Shown here: positions 43,418 to 52,164 of the stretch, piece after piece
Layout of the letters: each line of letters opens with the position of its first letter
How positions within the stretch are numbered: the first letter of the stretch is position 1
Assembly (NCBI GenBank): GCA_015233155.1
Contig: JADFYG010000001.1
Coordinates: 1 to 64,000, forward strand
Length of the DNA: 64,000 bases
Reading direction: 5' to 3'
Origin: Candidatus Rifleibacteriota bacterium
Lineage (GTDB): Bacteria > Muiribacteriota > Ozemobacteria > Ozemobacterales > Ozemobacteraceae
Position numbers and translations under genes: made by a program
Notes under the pieces: generated by a model
Database searches by the model: none
Seen by the model: only the letters and a program-made list of their open reading frames with translations
Told to the model about the DNA's origin: nothing

Positions 43418-46129
43418 TCAATCGTCCGCCGGACTGAGTTCGTCCACTTCCGCGAACACCTTTGGAGCAGTCCAGCGCTTGAGAGTTTCTATGAGTGGAA
43501 TAACGCCTGCGGAAGCCGCCAGGATTATTGCCCACGCTTCGAGATCCATGGGCGTACTTCCCATGATATTCTGGAATAATGGCACATATGTGAATGCGAG
43601 TTGCGCGGCCACGGTTGCTAATACACATGGCCAGATGACCGGATTCAAGGTGGGTTCAATTCCCGGCATCGGAGCCCAAAGCCCCCGGGCCGAAAACAAA
43701 TAAAAGAGCTCGACGGCTACCATAGTTGCTACGACAGACGTCCTGGCAACGGCAATCTTACTGCCCATAACATCGGTTTCATACCAGAAAATCAGGAAAC
43801 TGACGAAAGTCATCAGAATTGCAACGGTTACGATTCGCCAGACAAGCGAAGATTCTATAAGCGGTTGACTGGGATGCCGAGGTTTATTGTCCATCAGACC
43901 ACTTTCCATGGCCTCGAAGGCCAGAGGCAAGGAAAGAAAAGCTGTCAGTAAATTGACCCATAGCACCTGCACCGGCGTCACCGGCAGCTCTTTTAATCCG
44001 AACAGCACGGCAAATAGGATTACCAGACCCTGTGCAGTGTTGGTCGGCAATATATACACCATACTCTTAACAAGGTTGTTGAATACATTGCGGCCTTCCT
44101 CGACCGCTCGTACAAGCGTAGCGAAATTATCGTCGACCAGTATCATGTCAGAGGCTTCCTTGGCGACCTCCGTTCCGGAAAATCCCATTGCAACACCAAT
44201 GTCTGCGCGTTTGAGAGCGGGAGCGTCATTCACACCGTCTCCGGTCATGGCAACCACGTGGTGTCGACGCTGCAAGGTCTCGACGAGTTTGAATTTGTGT
44301 TCAGGAGCAACGCGAGCGAAAACTGCGGAACGTTCCGCACGTTCTGACAACTGTTCCGGAGTCCCGGCGGCGAGTTCCCTGCCTTCGACCCCAGGCACTC
44401 CGGGAGAACCGATGCCGAGATCGCTGGCAATAGCCATAGCCGTTGCCAGATGATCACCCGTTATCATCTTCACCTCTATTCCTGCGCGTTTGCATATTTC
44501 AAGGGAGCTGCGCACTTCAGAACGAGGCGGATCAATCATAGCCTGGAGACCGAGAAATATCATCGGTGAAAAGGAATCCGGAATAATCTTCGCGTCACCC
44601 ATAGGAAGCAATGCAAAAGCCAATACTCGCATTCCGTGACCTGCAAGCTCTTCAACCTGTGCGAGAACAGCCTTAATATCGAGAGGAAGTATTTTTGCGC
44701 CGAGAGCCTGTCGATCGCACATTTGAAGAATTTTCTCTGATGATCCCTTTACCCAAAGCGTTGATGATCCGTCCGTTTCATGGTTAAGAGAGGACATAAT
44801 CTGAAGAGCAGAATCGAAGGGTTTTACGTCCAGGCGATAAAATGTGCGTCGTAACTCGTCTGTATTACAACCAGCCTTGCATGCAACTGTAAGCAGAGCC
44901 CCCTCCGTGGGGTCGCCTTCCACCTCTACGCCATGTGGCTTGTAAACCAGATGCGAGTCATTGCAGAGAATCGCACCTTTCAGCAAACGCTGTAAATCGG
45001 GGTCAGAAGCCAGATCCTGATCGTCCGGACCATGCAACTTCCCGAGTGAGGGGTTGAACCCGATTCCATCCGCGGTATAGCCAGCGGAGGTAGTAATCAC
45101 GCGCTGGACCGTCATTTCATTGGCGGTAAGAGTGCCCGTCTTATCGGAACATATCACCGTTACACTGCCGAGTGTTTCCACTGCAGGCAATTTGCGGATT
45201 ATCGCCTTACGGGCCGCCATATTTTTCACACCAATGGCGAGAACTATCGTCATGACCGCGGGCAAACCTTCCGGGATAGCACCGACTGCAGCACTGACGG
45301 CAGCCATGAACATATCCGTCTTGGTTCCGCCGCGATAAGTGCCGATCACAAAGATCAACACACCAAAACCAACGACCCAGAGGCCGAAAACTTTCGAGAA
45401 GACTTCCAGGCGATCCATTAGTGGGGTGTTCAGATCTTCTGTTGATTGCATTAAAGCGTTGATTTTGCCCATTTCAGTGGAATCGCCGGTTTCCACGACA
45501 ACGCCTCGTCCAGATCCGCCAATCACAAGTGAACCTGAAAAACCGAGATTCTTTCGATCCCCGACTGCGGCGGCTTCATCAACAATCTCAATGTTTTTTT
45601 CCGAGGGGAGGCTTTCTCCTGTCAATGCGGATTCATTTATCAGCAGATTCTTCGACTCAATCAACCGCAGATCAGCCGGAACCTGATCGCCACTTGCAAG
45701 CAGAACTATATCGCCTGCAACCAGTTCTTCTGCGTCGATTCGAATAGCTTTATTTCCTGAACGAATCACCTTGCATTCGGTCCTGACCATCTTTGCGAGA
45801 GCGTCGATAGCGCCCTGTGCTTTCATTTCCTGGATGAAGCCTATGACCGCATTAACAATCGTTACAGCGACTATGACGGCGGCGTCTGTTGTCCGCCCCG
45901 CGAATGCACTTGCAGTGGCTGAAATGAGCAGAATAATCACCAGAGGATTTTCAAACTGTGCCAGGAATCGACGCCATGCCGGGGTTTTAATCGGTGGACT
46001 CAGGATGTTTTTCCCGTTCTCACTCAAACGACGTCCGACTTCATCCGCAGTCAATCCACTGGTAAAATCTGTCTTAAGACGGCCAAGAACATCTGTAACG
46101 GCCAGGGCATGCCAGTTTGGGCGTTCCAT
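43418..46129 (-). CDS. Cation-transporting P-type ATPase (P2-type)
   Basis: Inner-membrane ion pump of 903 residues. It has an N-terminal cation-ATPase domain, about ten membrane helices, TGES in the actuator domain, PEGL in M4 (residues 286-289), the phosphorylated Asp329 in CSDKTGTLT, GDPTEGAL in the nucleotide-binding domain and TGDGVNDAPAL. M6 reads LWVNLLTAFLSLPLAFE; the Asp that binds Ca2+ in SERCA-type pumps (VTDGLPA) is Ala here. This resembles bacterial CtpF/Pma1-like ATPases more than calcium pumps, so the ion is unassigned. A TATAAT at 46148-46153 on the reverse strand may give it its own promoter, 42 bases downstream of a pseudopilin gene. Confidence 0.93.
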   Translation of the reverse strand: MERPNWHALAVTDVLGRLKTDFTSGLTADEVGRRLSENGKNILSPPIKTPAWRRFLAQFENPLVIILLISATASAFAGRTTDAAVIVAVTIVNAVIGFIQEMKAQGAIDALAKMVRTECKVIRSGNKAIRIDAEELVAGDIVLLASGDQVPADLRLIESKNLLINESALTGESLPSEKNIEIVDEAAAVGDRKNLGFSGSLVIGGSGRGVVVETGDSTEMGKINALMQSTEDLNTPLMDRLEVFSKVFGLWVVGFGVLIFVIGTYRGGTKTDMFMAAVSAAVGAIPEGLPAVMTIVLAIGVKNMAARKAIIRKLPAVETLGSVTVICSDKTGTLTANEMTVQRVITTSAGYTADGIGFNPSLGKLHGPDDQDLASDPDLQRLLKGAILCNDSHLVYKPHGVEVEGDPTEGALLTVACKAGCNTDELRRTFYRLDVKPFDSALQIMSSLNHETDGSSTLWVKGSSEKILQMCDRQALGAKILPLDIKAVLAQVEELAGHGMRVLAFALLPMGDAKIIPDSFSPMIFLGLQAMIDPPRSEVRSSLEICKRAGIEVKMITGDHLATAMAIASDLGIGSPGVPGVEGRELAAGTPEQLSERAERSAVFARVAPEHKFKLVETLQRRHHVVAMTGDGVNDAPALKRADIGVAMGFSGTEVAKEASDMILVDDNFATLVRAVEEGRNVFNNLVKSMVYILPTNTAQGLVILFAVLFGLKELPVTPVQVLWVNLLTAFLSLPLAFEAMESGLMDNKPRHPSQPLIESSLVWRIVTVAILMTFVSFLIFWYETDVMGSKIAVARTSVVATMVAVELFYLFSARGLWAPMPGIEPTLNPVIWPCVLATVAAQLAFTYVPLFQNIMGSTPMDLEAWAIILAASAGVIPLIETLKRWTAPKVFAEVDELSPADD

Positions 46130-46171
46130 GATTGAAGGTGGTTCCTTATTATATAGATACGTGGATTTATA

Positions 46172-46849
46172 CTATTGCGTTGCCTGAAGCAGCCAATTCA
46201 TTCGGCGTGGAGTAATCATCATGAAAAATGATTTTACACGTGGATCATTCGGATCTTCTAAAATTTTCTTCTTTTCCGCTTCACTAAGAGTCTTGAATTT
46301 TTCTGTATACAGAATTTTCATTGTAACCTTGACCCATACCTTTGAGTTAAGCATCAATTCAGACTCTGCAAATGCATTTGCGTCACGATAACTTGTGTCA
46401 TATTCGAATTTAAGGATTTGACCATCATCTAACATGAAGGGTCTCATCTCTTTGACATCCGGGTCAGGCTGACTCATTTCGCTTTTTTCCCCACGGAATA
46501 AACGTCTGGTGGGTTCATCGAAATAATAAATGGCAACCTGCGTTTTATTTCCTTTAAGATAAGGAATATGTAATTTTCCCTCGGTGATCTCAGGTTTGGC
46601 CGTTGCATTTCGCAACTCATTGCGCAGGCCAGCCATGATGATACGGGTTGTCTGCAAAATGTCGAGCTTATTTCCCGCCTGTACGTATGACTTCCGAACG
46701 GCCGTAAGCACCGTATAGATCGCTGTCGAAAGAACCACCATGAGTGACACCGAAACCAACAGCTCGATGAGCGTTACGCCGCATCGAATCTGCCGATGTT
46801 TATTTGTTTTCAATGGTAGCATCCTATGTAAAACCGAGCTTATTTGCAT
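46172..46849 (-). CDS. Prepilin-type pseudopilin, GspJ/PilW-like
   Basis: Protein of ~225 residues. A basic leader (NKHRQIRCG) is followed by VTLIELLVSVSLMVVLSTAIY, a prepilin peptidase site with Glu5. The region after the helix (ILQTTRIIMAGLRNELRNAT) is typical of GspJ/PilW-like proteins. Start alternatives are TTG 46858 (overlapping the upstream stop), ATG 46849 and ATG 46822; none has a good ribosome-binding site, and coupling to the upstream gene is likely. It is the last gene of a four-gene operon: lipoprotein, PilX-like, GspI-like, GspJ-like. Confidence 0.85.
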   Translation of the reverse strand: MQISSVLHRMLPLKTNKHRQIRCGVTLIELLVSVSLMVVLSTAIYTVLTAVRKSYVQAGNKLDILQTTRIIMAGLRNELRNATAKPEITEGKLHIPYLKGNKTQVAIYYFDEPTRRLFRGEKSEMSQPDPDVKEMRPFMLDDGQILKFEYDTSYRDANAFAESELMLNSKVWVKVTMKILYTEKFKTLSEAEKKKILEDPNDPRVKSFFMMITPRRMNWLLQATQ

Positions 46850-46854
46850 AATTA

Positions 46855-47301
46855 TCAATAGAAATTGAAACGAGGATCAGTCAGTATAGTCATGAACTTC
46901 TGTTCAGGTGAATCTGATAATGTGCGGTTAAAATTGCGCACAAGAATCTCGACTCGAAGTAAAAATACCTGACGCGTACTTTGGGATTGATTTCCCATAG
47001 GTTGAAGTGTCTTCGAAAAAGCGAGATCGAATCCATTTTTTTTCGCATTGTCACGAAGATCGATGTAATCCTTGTCTTCATCAAGCTTTAACGCTTTGTC
47101 GAAACCTATTGTGCGCGCAAGTTCGATAGCCGAAGCTCCATACAATGTCCCCATGGTGCGGGTATCGGCACGAACGATGCGCTTTTGTCCACTCTTGATA
47201 AGCGAATATATAGGAAGAATACCAGCTGAGATGAGCATGACAACAATGAGCACCTCCAGAAGCGAAAAACCGCGCTTTGAGGAAGAACTACTCATTTTCA
47301 T
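46855..47301 (-). CDS. Prepilin-type pseudopilin, GspI/PilV-like
   Basis: Protein of 148 residues: leader MKMSSSSSKRG, then FSLLEVLIVVMLISAGILPI, a canonical prepilin peptidase site with Glu5. The GspI-like segment YGASAIELARTIGF follows the helix. ATGs at 47301 and 47295 are equally plausible starts, both inside the 3' end of the PilX-like gene; the frame is open to 47328. It overlaps that gene by up to 14 bases. With the GspJ-like gene downstream it forms a minor pseudopilin pair similar to those at 10302-11518 and 22708-24103. Confidence 0.85.
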   Translation of the reverse strand: MKMSSSSSKRGFSLLEVLIVVMLISAGILPIYSLIKSGQKRIVRADTRTMGTLYGASAIELARTIGFDKALKLDEDKDYIDLRDNAKKNGFDLAFSKTLQPMGNQSQSTRQVFLLRVEILVRNFNRTLSDSPEQKFMTILTDPRFNFY

Positions 47302-49798
47302 ATTTCCATTCGAACTTCCCGACACCACCAGTTACCACCTTGGCAATATACATATCATCTTTCAAACGTGGATTATTACGCCATATTGCGTTGAGCGGAT
47401 TATAAATGATTTTCCCGCCGTTGGGGAAAGACTTCTTCAGATCCATGGTGGGGCAGACCAGCGTTCCTTTGATCGTCAGGCGCTTCGTTCCTTTCACGAT
47501 CATCGGTTCTTTAACTGATATCAGATTTGCCTCAACATAACATGGATCACTCTGAGCGGAGGTCGTATCAATGATAATCTGAGGGGCAATGATTGTAATG
47601 AGGTCGTTATCCGGATTTGAACCCATGGCAGCCGTGGCTCCACTCATTGCCGCAGCCGGGAAGAAATCGCCGGCAACGACTACAGGTCCGCCGCCCATCA
47701 TAGGGCTCGAATAAATAACTCCGCGTCCACGGAAGTTCAGATTTCGCAGTACGAGCGGTTCTGGATCGTTCAACGCGAGAATACCGTTCAGCTCAAGAGT
47801 CTGATTTTTTGCTCCACTCAAATATGCTTTAACATCGTTAATGTATTTGAAATCAAATCGGTCGAAAGAGTTTCCGCCAGAGGACATTGTCGTGCGGCCA
47901 CGAAAAAAATCTTCCGTGGAACGCGGAATAAAATAAAAATCAAGTAAATACATGCTCATTTCATCAGGAAGCGCATTCCATAAATCGCCCTGATAATATT
48001 CGCGCATCGGAGAATCTGACACGGCATTGTTCAATTCCGATGGCATTCCGGCAAACTTTTCGTTGGCTATGAAGGGCATAATATGATCTTTGAGCGGCCC
48101 CTTGTATGCGTCTTTTATATCCTGCATCCGATTGATGAAATTTCCGAGGCCGGCATTATAAGGCTCAACACCCGCATTGCTCATGAACTTTTCATACTTG
48201 TCGACACGTTTGAGACCTGTCGGGAAACGTGACCATGCTGCGTTTATTTTGTCATTATAGGCCTTATCGACCCTGCAAAGATCATACAGAAAATACGACT
48301 CCGTTGCGGAAAGTTCTTTCGTGCGTCCAGCAGCTACCGGAATTGCGGCCGCCTGATTATCCGGATCAGTGCCCAGGAAGGGCAGGGCAAACTCATCACC
48401 GACGCTCGGAAGCTTGACCGAAACAATTCTGTAGTACATTCGCCACACCGGGCCGTAAACCAGAGTTGGTGACAAGTCTGCTGTTTTTATGGACCCGCCG
48501 GAGGGGCGTGGCCGGTCGATGCAGGGTGCGGAACCGAACAGATCAAGCCCGCTCAATGCCGCTTTCGGATACAGGCGCTCCGCAACTTCCTTGGGAATGT
48601 TACCAGATGCACCAATGCGGTAGCCGCGGAATGCATTATACGACTTCATGGCGTTCGAAAATGCCGGAACGCCGTCCCAGTCGATATCCTCCAACTCTTT
48701 ACCCGAGCCGACGTTGCGAACCCGGACCTTGACGTTGTTGTCCCAGCCCGTCGAAAACAGGTTCCACCAGTTTTCTTTGACTTTATCCTGTCCCTGAATT
48801 TTCATGAAATTCTTTACGTAGTCATCCATGCCCAGCCAGGGAATATCGAATTTCAGGAAAAAGTTTTCCTGGGCGTTTACGTGTGAGATCTTGGCGGCGC
48901 CGTCTGAAGGTTGGTCGGTCAGCAGCTTCGTTCCATTAGTCGATTGAAGAAAAATCGATGGTGGGACCTGTAATGTTGGGTCTTGTCCGAGGTAGACGCG
49001 CCCGGGTGGAACTTGTGACTTTGTCGGGTCACCCCCTGCTGATAGAGCATTTTCCCAAAAAGCCCAGTCCCGCACTGCGTCGAAATCATTTTTAATGCTT
49101 TTCCAGCCGTTATCCAGCACAAGTGAATTCTGTTGCTCTCCAACGCTGGATTCCCAGGTATTGAAATCAGAACCGCCGAAGGCGGTACCGTCTTTCACAT
49201 AGAGTGTGAAATAGTTGAAGGGTGGCACGAATGACTTCACGACCCGCAGAAGAAATACAAGTGAAACCTTGGCGGTGCGACCACGATAGGTACATTGTGC
49301 CGTAACGGCCAACTCAGCCTGTTTTTCTTTCGGATCTTTTATAAATGTATAGAGCGGTGTGTTTCCGGACTTCGCTTCGACCGGCCTGATATTATTCAGT
49401 TTAATGAGAGCATTCACTGAAAAATCCCGGGATGAAACCAGTCCCTGGCCAAATTGAATGCCATATAGTTGTCGGGCAGTCTCACGTGTATAATTCGTGA
49501 GACGTGCCACTTGAGCATCTTCGAGCGGAATTTCCTGATTTTCTTTTATCGGTGCAGCTGATCTCAGCACTTTGTACAACTGATTGTTCGAGTCGTCGTG
49601 ATTCAGCGCATATTTGAGCCGGGCAACAAACTCCTCGACGGCGGACTCCGCGAGATTGAAGGCAACTTCTGATTCATAGGAAATCGATGAAGACCAGTCT
49701 TCAGAGCCTGTAAAGAAGGTAATCGAAAAGCCGAGAATGAACAGTACTGTCATCGCACCCAAAGCAATCAAAAAAATCGAACCATTACGGGTGCGCAT
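47288..49798 (-). CDS. Large PilX-like pilus-associated protein
   Basis: Protein of 836 residues. A short leader and hydrophobic helix (NGSIFLIALGAMTVLFILGF) are followed by EVAFNLAESAVEEFVARL, the PilX/GspK-type segment, without a GFTLxE site. The rest is a ~750-residue exported region with no domain I recognise. It is too large for a structural pilin, so a tip position as in GspK or PilX is inferred. It corresponds to the 757-residue protein at 20438-22711 in position relative to I- and J-like pseudopilins, though gene order is reversed. It overlaps the upstream lipoprotein gene by 14 bases. Confidence 0.8.
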   Translation of the reverse strand: MRTRNGSIFLIALGAMTVLFILGFSITFFTGSEDWSSSISYESEVAFNLAESAVEEFVARLKYALNHDDSNNQLYKVLRSAAPIKENQEIPLEDAQVARLTNYTRETARQLYGIQFGQGLVSSRDFSVNALIKLNNIRPVEAKSGNTPLYTFIKDPKEKQAELAVTAQCTYRGRTAKVSLVFLLRVVKSFVPPFNYFTLYVKDGTAFGGSDFNTWESSVGEQQNSLVLDNGWKSIKNDFDAVRDWAFWENALSAGGDPTKSQVPPGRVYLGQDPTLQVPPSIFLQSTNGTKLLTDQPSDGAAKISHVNAQENFFLKFDIPWLGMDDYVKNFMKIQGQDKVKENWWNLFSTGWDNNVKVRVRNVGSGKELEDIDWDGVPAFSNAMKSYNAFRGYRIGASGNIPKEVAERLYPKAALSGLDLFGSAPCIDRPRPSGGSIKTADLSPTLVYGPVWRMYYRIVSVKLPSVGDEFALPFLGTDPDNQAAAIPVAAGRTKELSATESYFLYDLCRVDKAYNDKINAAWSRFPTGLKRVDKYEKFMSNAGVEPYNAGLGNFINRMQDIKDAYKGPLKDHIMPFIANEKFAGMPSELNNAVSDSPMREYYQGDLWNALPDEMSMYLLDFYFIPRSTEDFFRGRTTMSSGGNSFDRFDFKYINDVKAYLSGAKNQTLELNGILALNDPEPLVLRNLNFRGRGVIYSSPMMGGGPVVVAGDFFPAAAMSGATAAMGSNPDNDLITIIAPQIIIDTTSAQSDPCYVEANLISVKEPMIVKGTKRLTIKGTLVCPTMDLKKSFPNGGKIIYNPLNAIWRNNPRLKDDMYIAKVVTGGVGKFEWKYENE

Positions 49799-50369
49799 AC
49801 AGTTTTCCTCCGCGTTCGAGACTCATCCTGATCACATCGCACGCATCTCGACCATCCTCGACGGCCGTTTTATATTTCGGATCTTTTTGAACCATCTCAA
49901 GACTCTTGAGCATCGCATTCATTGCCTCTTTTCGGTGTGCGCCATCCTTCTGGCGATGATAAATCATGGCTTTCAGATAATTCGCCTGCATGCCGACATA
50001 GGGATCGGTCGAATTTTCCTGTTGTATTCTCTGAACGAGCCGCAATGCACCCTCAAGATTCGAAGTTTTCATCATGGCTGCAGCATTCTGCAATTGAGTG
50101 GCGATACTCGCCTCACGAGCGGCCGCCTCTTCAAGAGCCGCGATGGAAGAAGATGCGTTCGGTTGAGTGTGCAAGCCTGATGTTTTCGCTGATAGGTCAT
50201 TGGAATGTACGGAATGGGTGGTATCTGAAGACTCGCTTCCTCCGACGGTAGTCGTTGTATGCTTTCCACAACCAGGTTGAAAAAGCAGCAGGAAAAATGC
50301 AATGCAGGCACAAAGAAAAGGGGAGCGGAAGCCCCCCTTTCCAGGGATGGTGCTTGTTTCTATAATCAT
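49785..50369 (-). CDS. Probable lipoprotein with TPR-like C-terminus
   Basis: Protein of 194 residues. An N-terminal hydrophobic stretch (FLCACIAFFLLLFQPGC) ends in a cysteine near residue 34 that resembles a lipobox, although QPG before the cysteine is not ideal. A Ser/Thr/His-rich linker follows, then a helical C-terminal half with a TPR-like repeat (MMKTSNLEGALRLVQRIQQE). It is the first gene of the pseudopilin operon that runs to 46172 and has its own promoter (50431-50460). A role as pilotin or outer-membrane assembly factor for the pseudopilus is possible but inferred only from position. Confidence 0.78.
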   Translation of the reverse strand: MIIETSTIPGKGGFRSPFLCACIAFFLLLFQPGCGKHTTTTVGGSESSDTTHSVHSNDLSAKTSGLHTQPNASSSIAALEEAAAREASIATQLQNAAAMMKTSNLEGALRLVQRIQQENSTDPYVGMQANYLKAMIYHRQKDGAHRKEAMNAMLKSLEMVQKDPKYKTAVEDGRDACDVIRMSLERGGKLYAHP

Positions 50370-50430
50370 TCAGGAAAGACCATGAAATATCATCCTGTTT
50401 CTCGCATTGGCAGCACGACGAGATTCTTCT

Positions 50431-50460
50431 ATAATACATAATTGTTGGCTTGCACGTCAA
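50431..50460 (-). promoter_or_regulatory. Promoter of the lipoprotein/PilX pseudopilin operon
   Basis: On the reverse strand TTGACG (50455-50460), 18 bases, TATTAT (50431-50436), about 60 bases before the start codon at 50369. It is divergent from the promoter at 50471-50500. Confidence 0.7.
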
Positions 50461-50470
50461 TGTTAATGCC

Positions 50471-50500
50471 TTGACAACCCCGGCTGAATCCGGCTAGAAT
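50471..50500 (+). promoter_or_regulatory. Promoter of the pilus assembly operon
   Basis: A perfect TTGACA (50471-50476), 18 bases, TAGAAT (50495-50500). The predicted start near 50507 is about 28 bases before the GTG of the cupin gene, which has AAAAGGA upstream. The two divergent -35 boxes are only 10 bases apart, so one regulator could control both pilus clusters. Confidence 0.75.
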
Positions 50501-50534
50501 TCTTCCCTCGCATCTCTTCAAAAGGAACAAAACC

Positions 50535-51377
50535 GTGTCCAATAATTTTCGTCTCGGTCTTCTGGTTGCTATTTTTCTCGCACCCGTCTTCGATGCTGCT
50601 CTTCCGCGTGTCGCAGAAGCAAAAAACAAGAGCAAGCAGGAAGCGACCGCTCCCGAATCACATCGCTTTTTCTCATTTGACGAAGCGCCCTATTACACTT
50701 CACCCGACAAACGAATCGGAGCCAAAATGTTGATCGATTCGGCCCGCGTCGGACCAACCCTGAGCGCAATGCAGCACATTACTTATCTTCCCGGTGCTAG
50801 CGTGAAGAGCCATCGCCATGTTTACGTCACGGAAGTCATTTACGTGCTGAAAGGACACTTGACTGTTCGTATAGATAAGGAAATAAAGGTTCTGGGCCCG
50901 GATACAACCGCCTATATTCCGCCGCAGACCTTCCACGAATATCTGAACGATCCGGCAGCAGGTGAAGTCTGTCAATTCCTCCAGTTCTATTCGCCATCAG
51001 GCCCCGAGGAAGAGTACCGCACATGGGAACGTCCCGGCGATGAAGCTTCCAAGACCGCAAAAATAGCCGTTGCGACAAGCCCCCAGGAGATCAAGCGCGG
51101 GCCGCTTGCCGCCATTCCCGGCAGTCCGCAGACAGTCCTGGGCGCAGTAAAAAGCAGTAATGGCCCTTCTGATACATCACTCGATGAATCGACACCAGGC
51201 GCAGCTTCGCGCAGCTATGAGCTGAAGCTCGCGGAACCGATACAAGTCGCTACGGCGACCTCGTTGCTACAGACTGCACCCAAAAAAGGAGCCGGAGCAG
51301 CCGGTAAGTCCGTTAATACTCAGACGACAAAGCCAGCTTCTACAGCCACCAACCCTGGTAAGAAGTCCGGAAAATGA
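50535..51377 (+). CDS. Exported cupin-domain protein
   Basis: Protein of 280 residues starting at GTG with AAAAGGA upstream. A signal peptide (LGLLVAIFLAPVFDAALP, cleavage near AEA) precedes a single cupin domain (~65-165). Motif 1 is present in GASVKSHRHVYVTEVIYVLKG (two His and one Glu as metal ligands) and motif 2 in IPPQTFHEYLN (third His), so it should bind a metal. The C-terminal ~110 residues are low-complexity. Cupins range from sugar-binding to oxygenase enzymes and the substrate cannot be inferred. It is the first gene of the pilus assembly operon and overlaps the TPR gene by ATGA. Confidence 0.88.
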   Translation: MSNNFRLGLLVAIFLAPVFDAALPRVAEAKNKSKQEATAPESHRFFSFDEAPYYTSPDKRIGAKMLIDSARVGPTLSAMQHITYLPGASVKSHRHVYVTEVIYVLKGHLTVRIDKEIKVLGPDTTAYIPPQTFHEYLNDPAAGEVCQFLQFYSPSGPEEEYRTWERPGDEASKTAKIAVATSPQEIKRGPLAAIPGSPQTVLGAVKSSNGPSDTSLDESTPGAASRSYELKLAEPIQVATATSLLQTAPKKGAGAAGKSVNTQTTKPASTATNPGKKSGK

Positions 51378-52135
51378 GTTCTGAAAAGTCGTTTCAGTCA
51401 TATTACAGCGAGGGACTCCTTGAAGAACTTTGCGAGGAAAATCTCAAAAAGCTTCAGGCCGACCCGGAAAACACCACTCTTCGCTGGAATTTGGCGCGGG
51501 GTTATGCGCGTCTCGGCAAGCAAAGCGAAGCCATAAAGGAGTTCAAGACCTGCATTGAACAAAATCCGCAGCCTGAATACTGGAACGATCTTGGAAAGAG
51601 TTATTTGAATGCAGGCCAATATCAGGATGCAATCGATGCTTTTAAAGAAGTACTTGGTCGCAACTGTCGCTGGCCCGACACCCTTTTTCATCTGGCCCTC
51701 GCTCATCGTAGTCTTGGAGAACTCGATAAGGCTGATTTTCAGCTTCAGGAGGCGATAAGATTAAATCCGAAGTACCGCGAAGCGTTGAATCAGCACGCGG
51801 AAATCCTCGAGGCGCTGAATAGAAAAGACGAGGCGCTTCATGCATACAAGATGGTTATCGCGCTTTTCTATTCTGAGTTTCAGCTTCAGGAGGCCGAAGA
51901 TTACAAGTATGATCTTTCGGTTCTTTTCGAAAATCCGGAGCTGATCGATGAGTCGATACGGCAGTTGCAGCGATTTGTCTCCAAGAATCCAGGCTATGCT
52001 GACGGCCATTACAAGCTTGGTCTGGCCTTCCAGGCACATGGCAAAAAAAATGAGGCGATGCGGGCATTTCGGCGAGCTCTTGAAATAAATCCGCATTATG
52101 AGACTGCAAGAAAGTGTTTCTGGAAACGCCTGTAA
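51374..52135 (+). CDS. Tetratricopeptide (TPR) repeat protein
   Basis: Protein of 253 residues consisting almost entirely of TPR repeats, seen in LRWNLARGYARLGKQSEAIKEF, YWNDLGKSYLNAGQYQDAID and YKLGLAFQAHGKKNEAMRAF with the usual W/L-G-A-P spacing. There is no signal peptide, so it should be cytoplasmic. TPR proteins are scaffolds; PilF/PilW-type TPRs assist secretin assembly but are lipoproteins, unlike this one. It is coupled to the cupin gene (ATGA overlap) and lies 29 bases before the assembly ATPase gene, so a supporting role at the pilus base is inferred. Confidence 0.9.
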   Translation: MSSEKSFQSYYSEGLLEELCEENLKKLQADPENTTLRWNLARGYARLGKQSEAIKEFKTCIEQNPQPEYWNDLGKSYLNAGQYQDAIDAFKEVLGRNCRWPDTLFHLALAHRSLGELDKADFQLQEAIRLNPKYREALNQHAEILEALNRKDEALHAYKMVIALFYSEFQLQEAEDYKYDLSVLFENPELIDESIRQLQRFVSKNPGYADGHYKLGLAFQAHGKKNEAMRAFRRALEINPHYETARKCFWKRL

Positions 52136-52164
52136 CCGACTCAAGCCGAAACTGACGGGGGATC

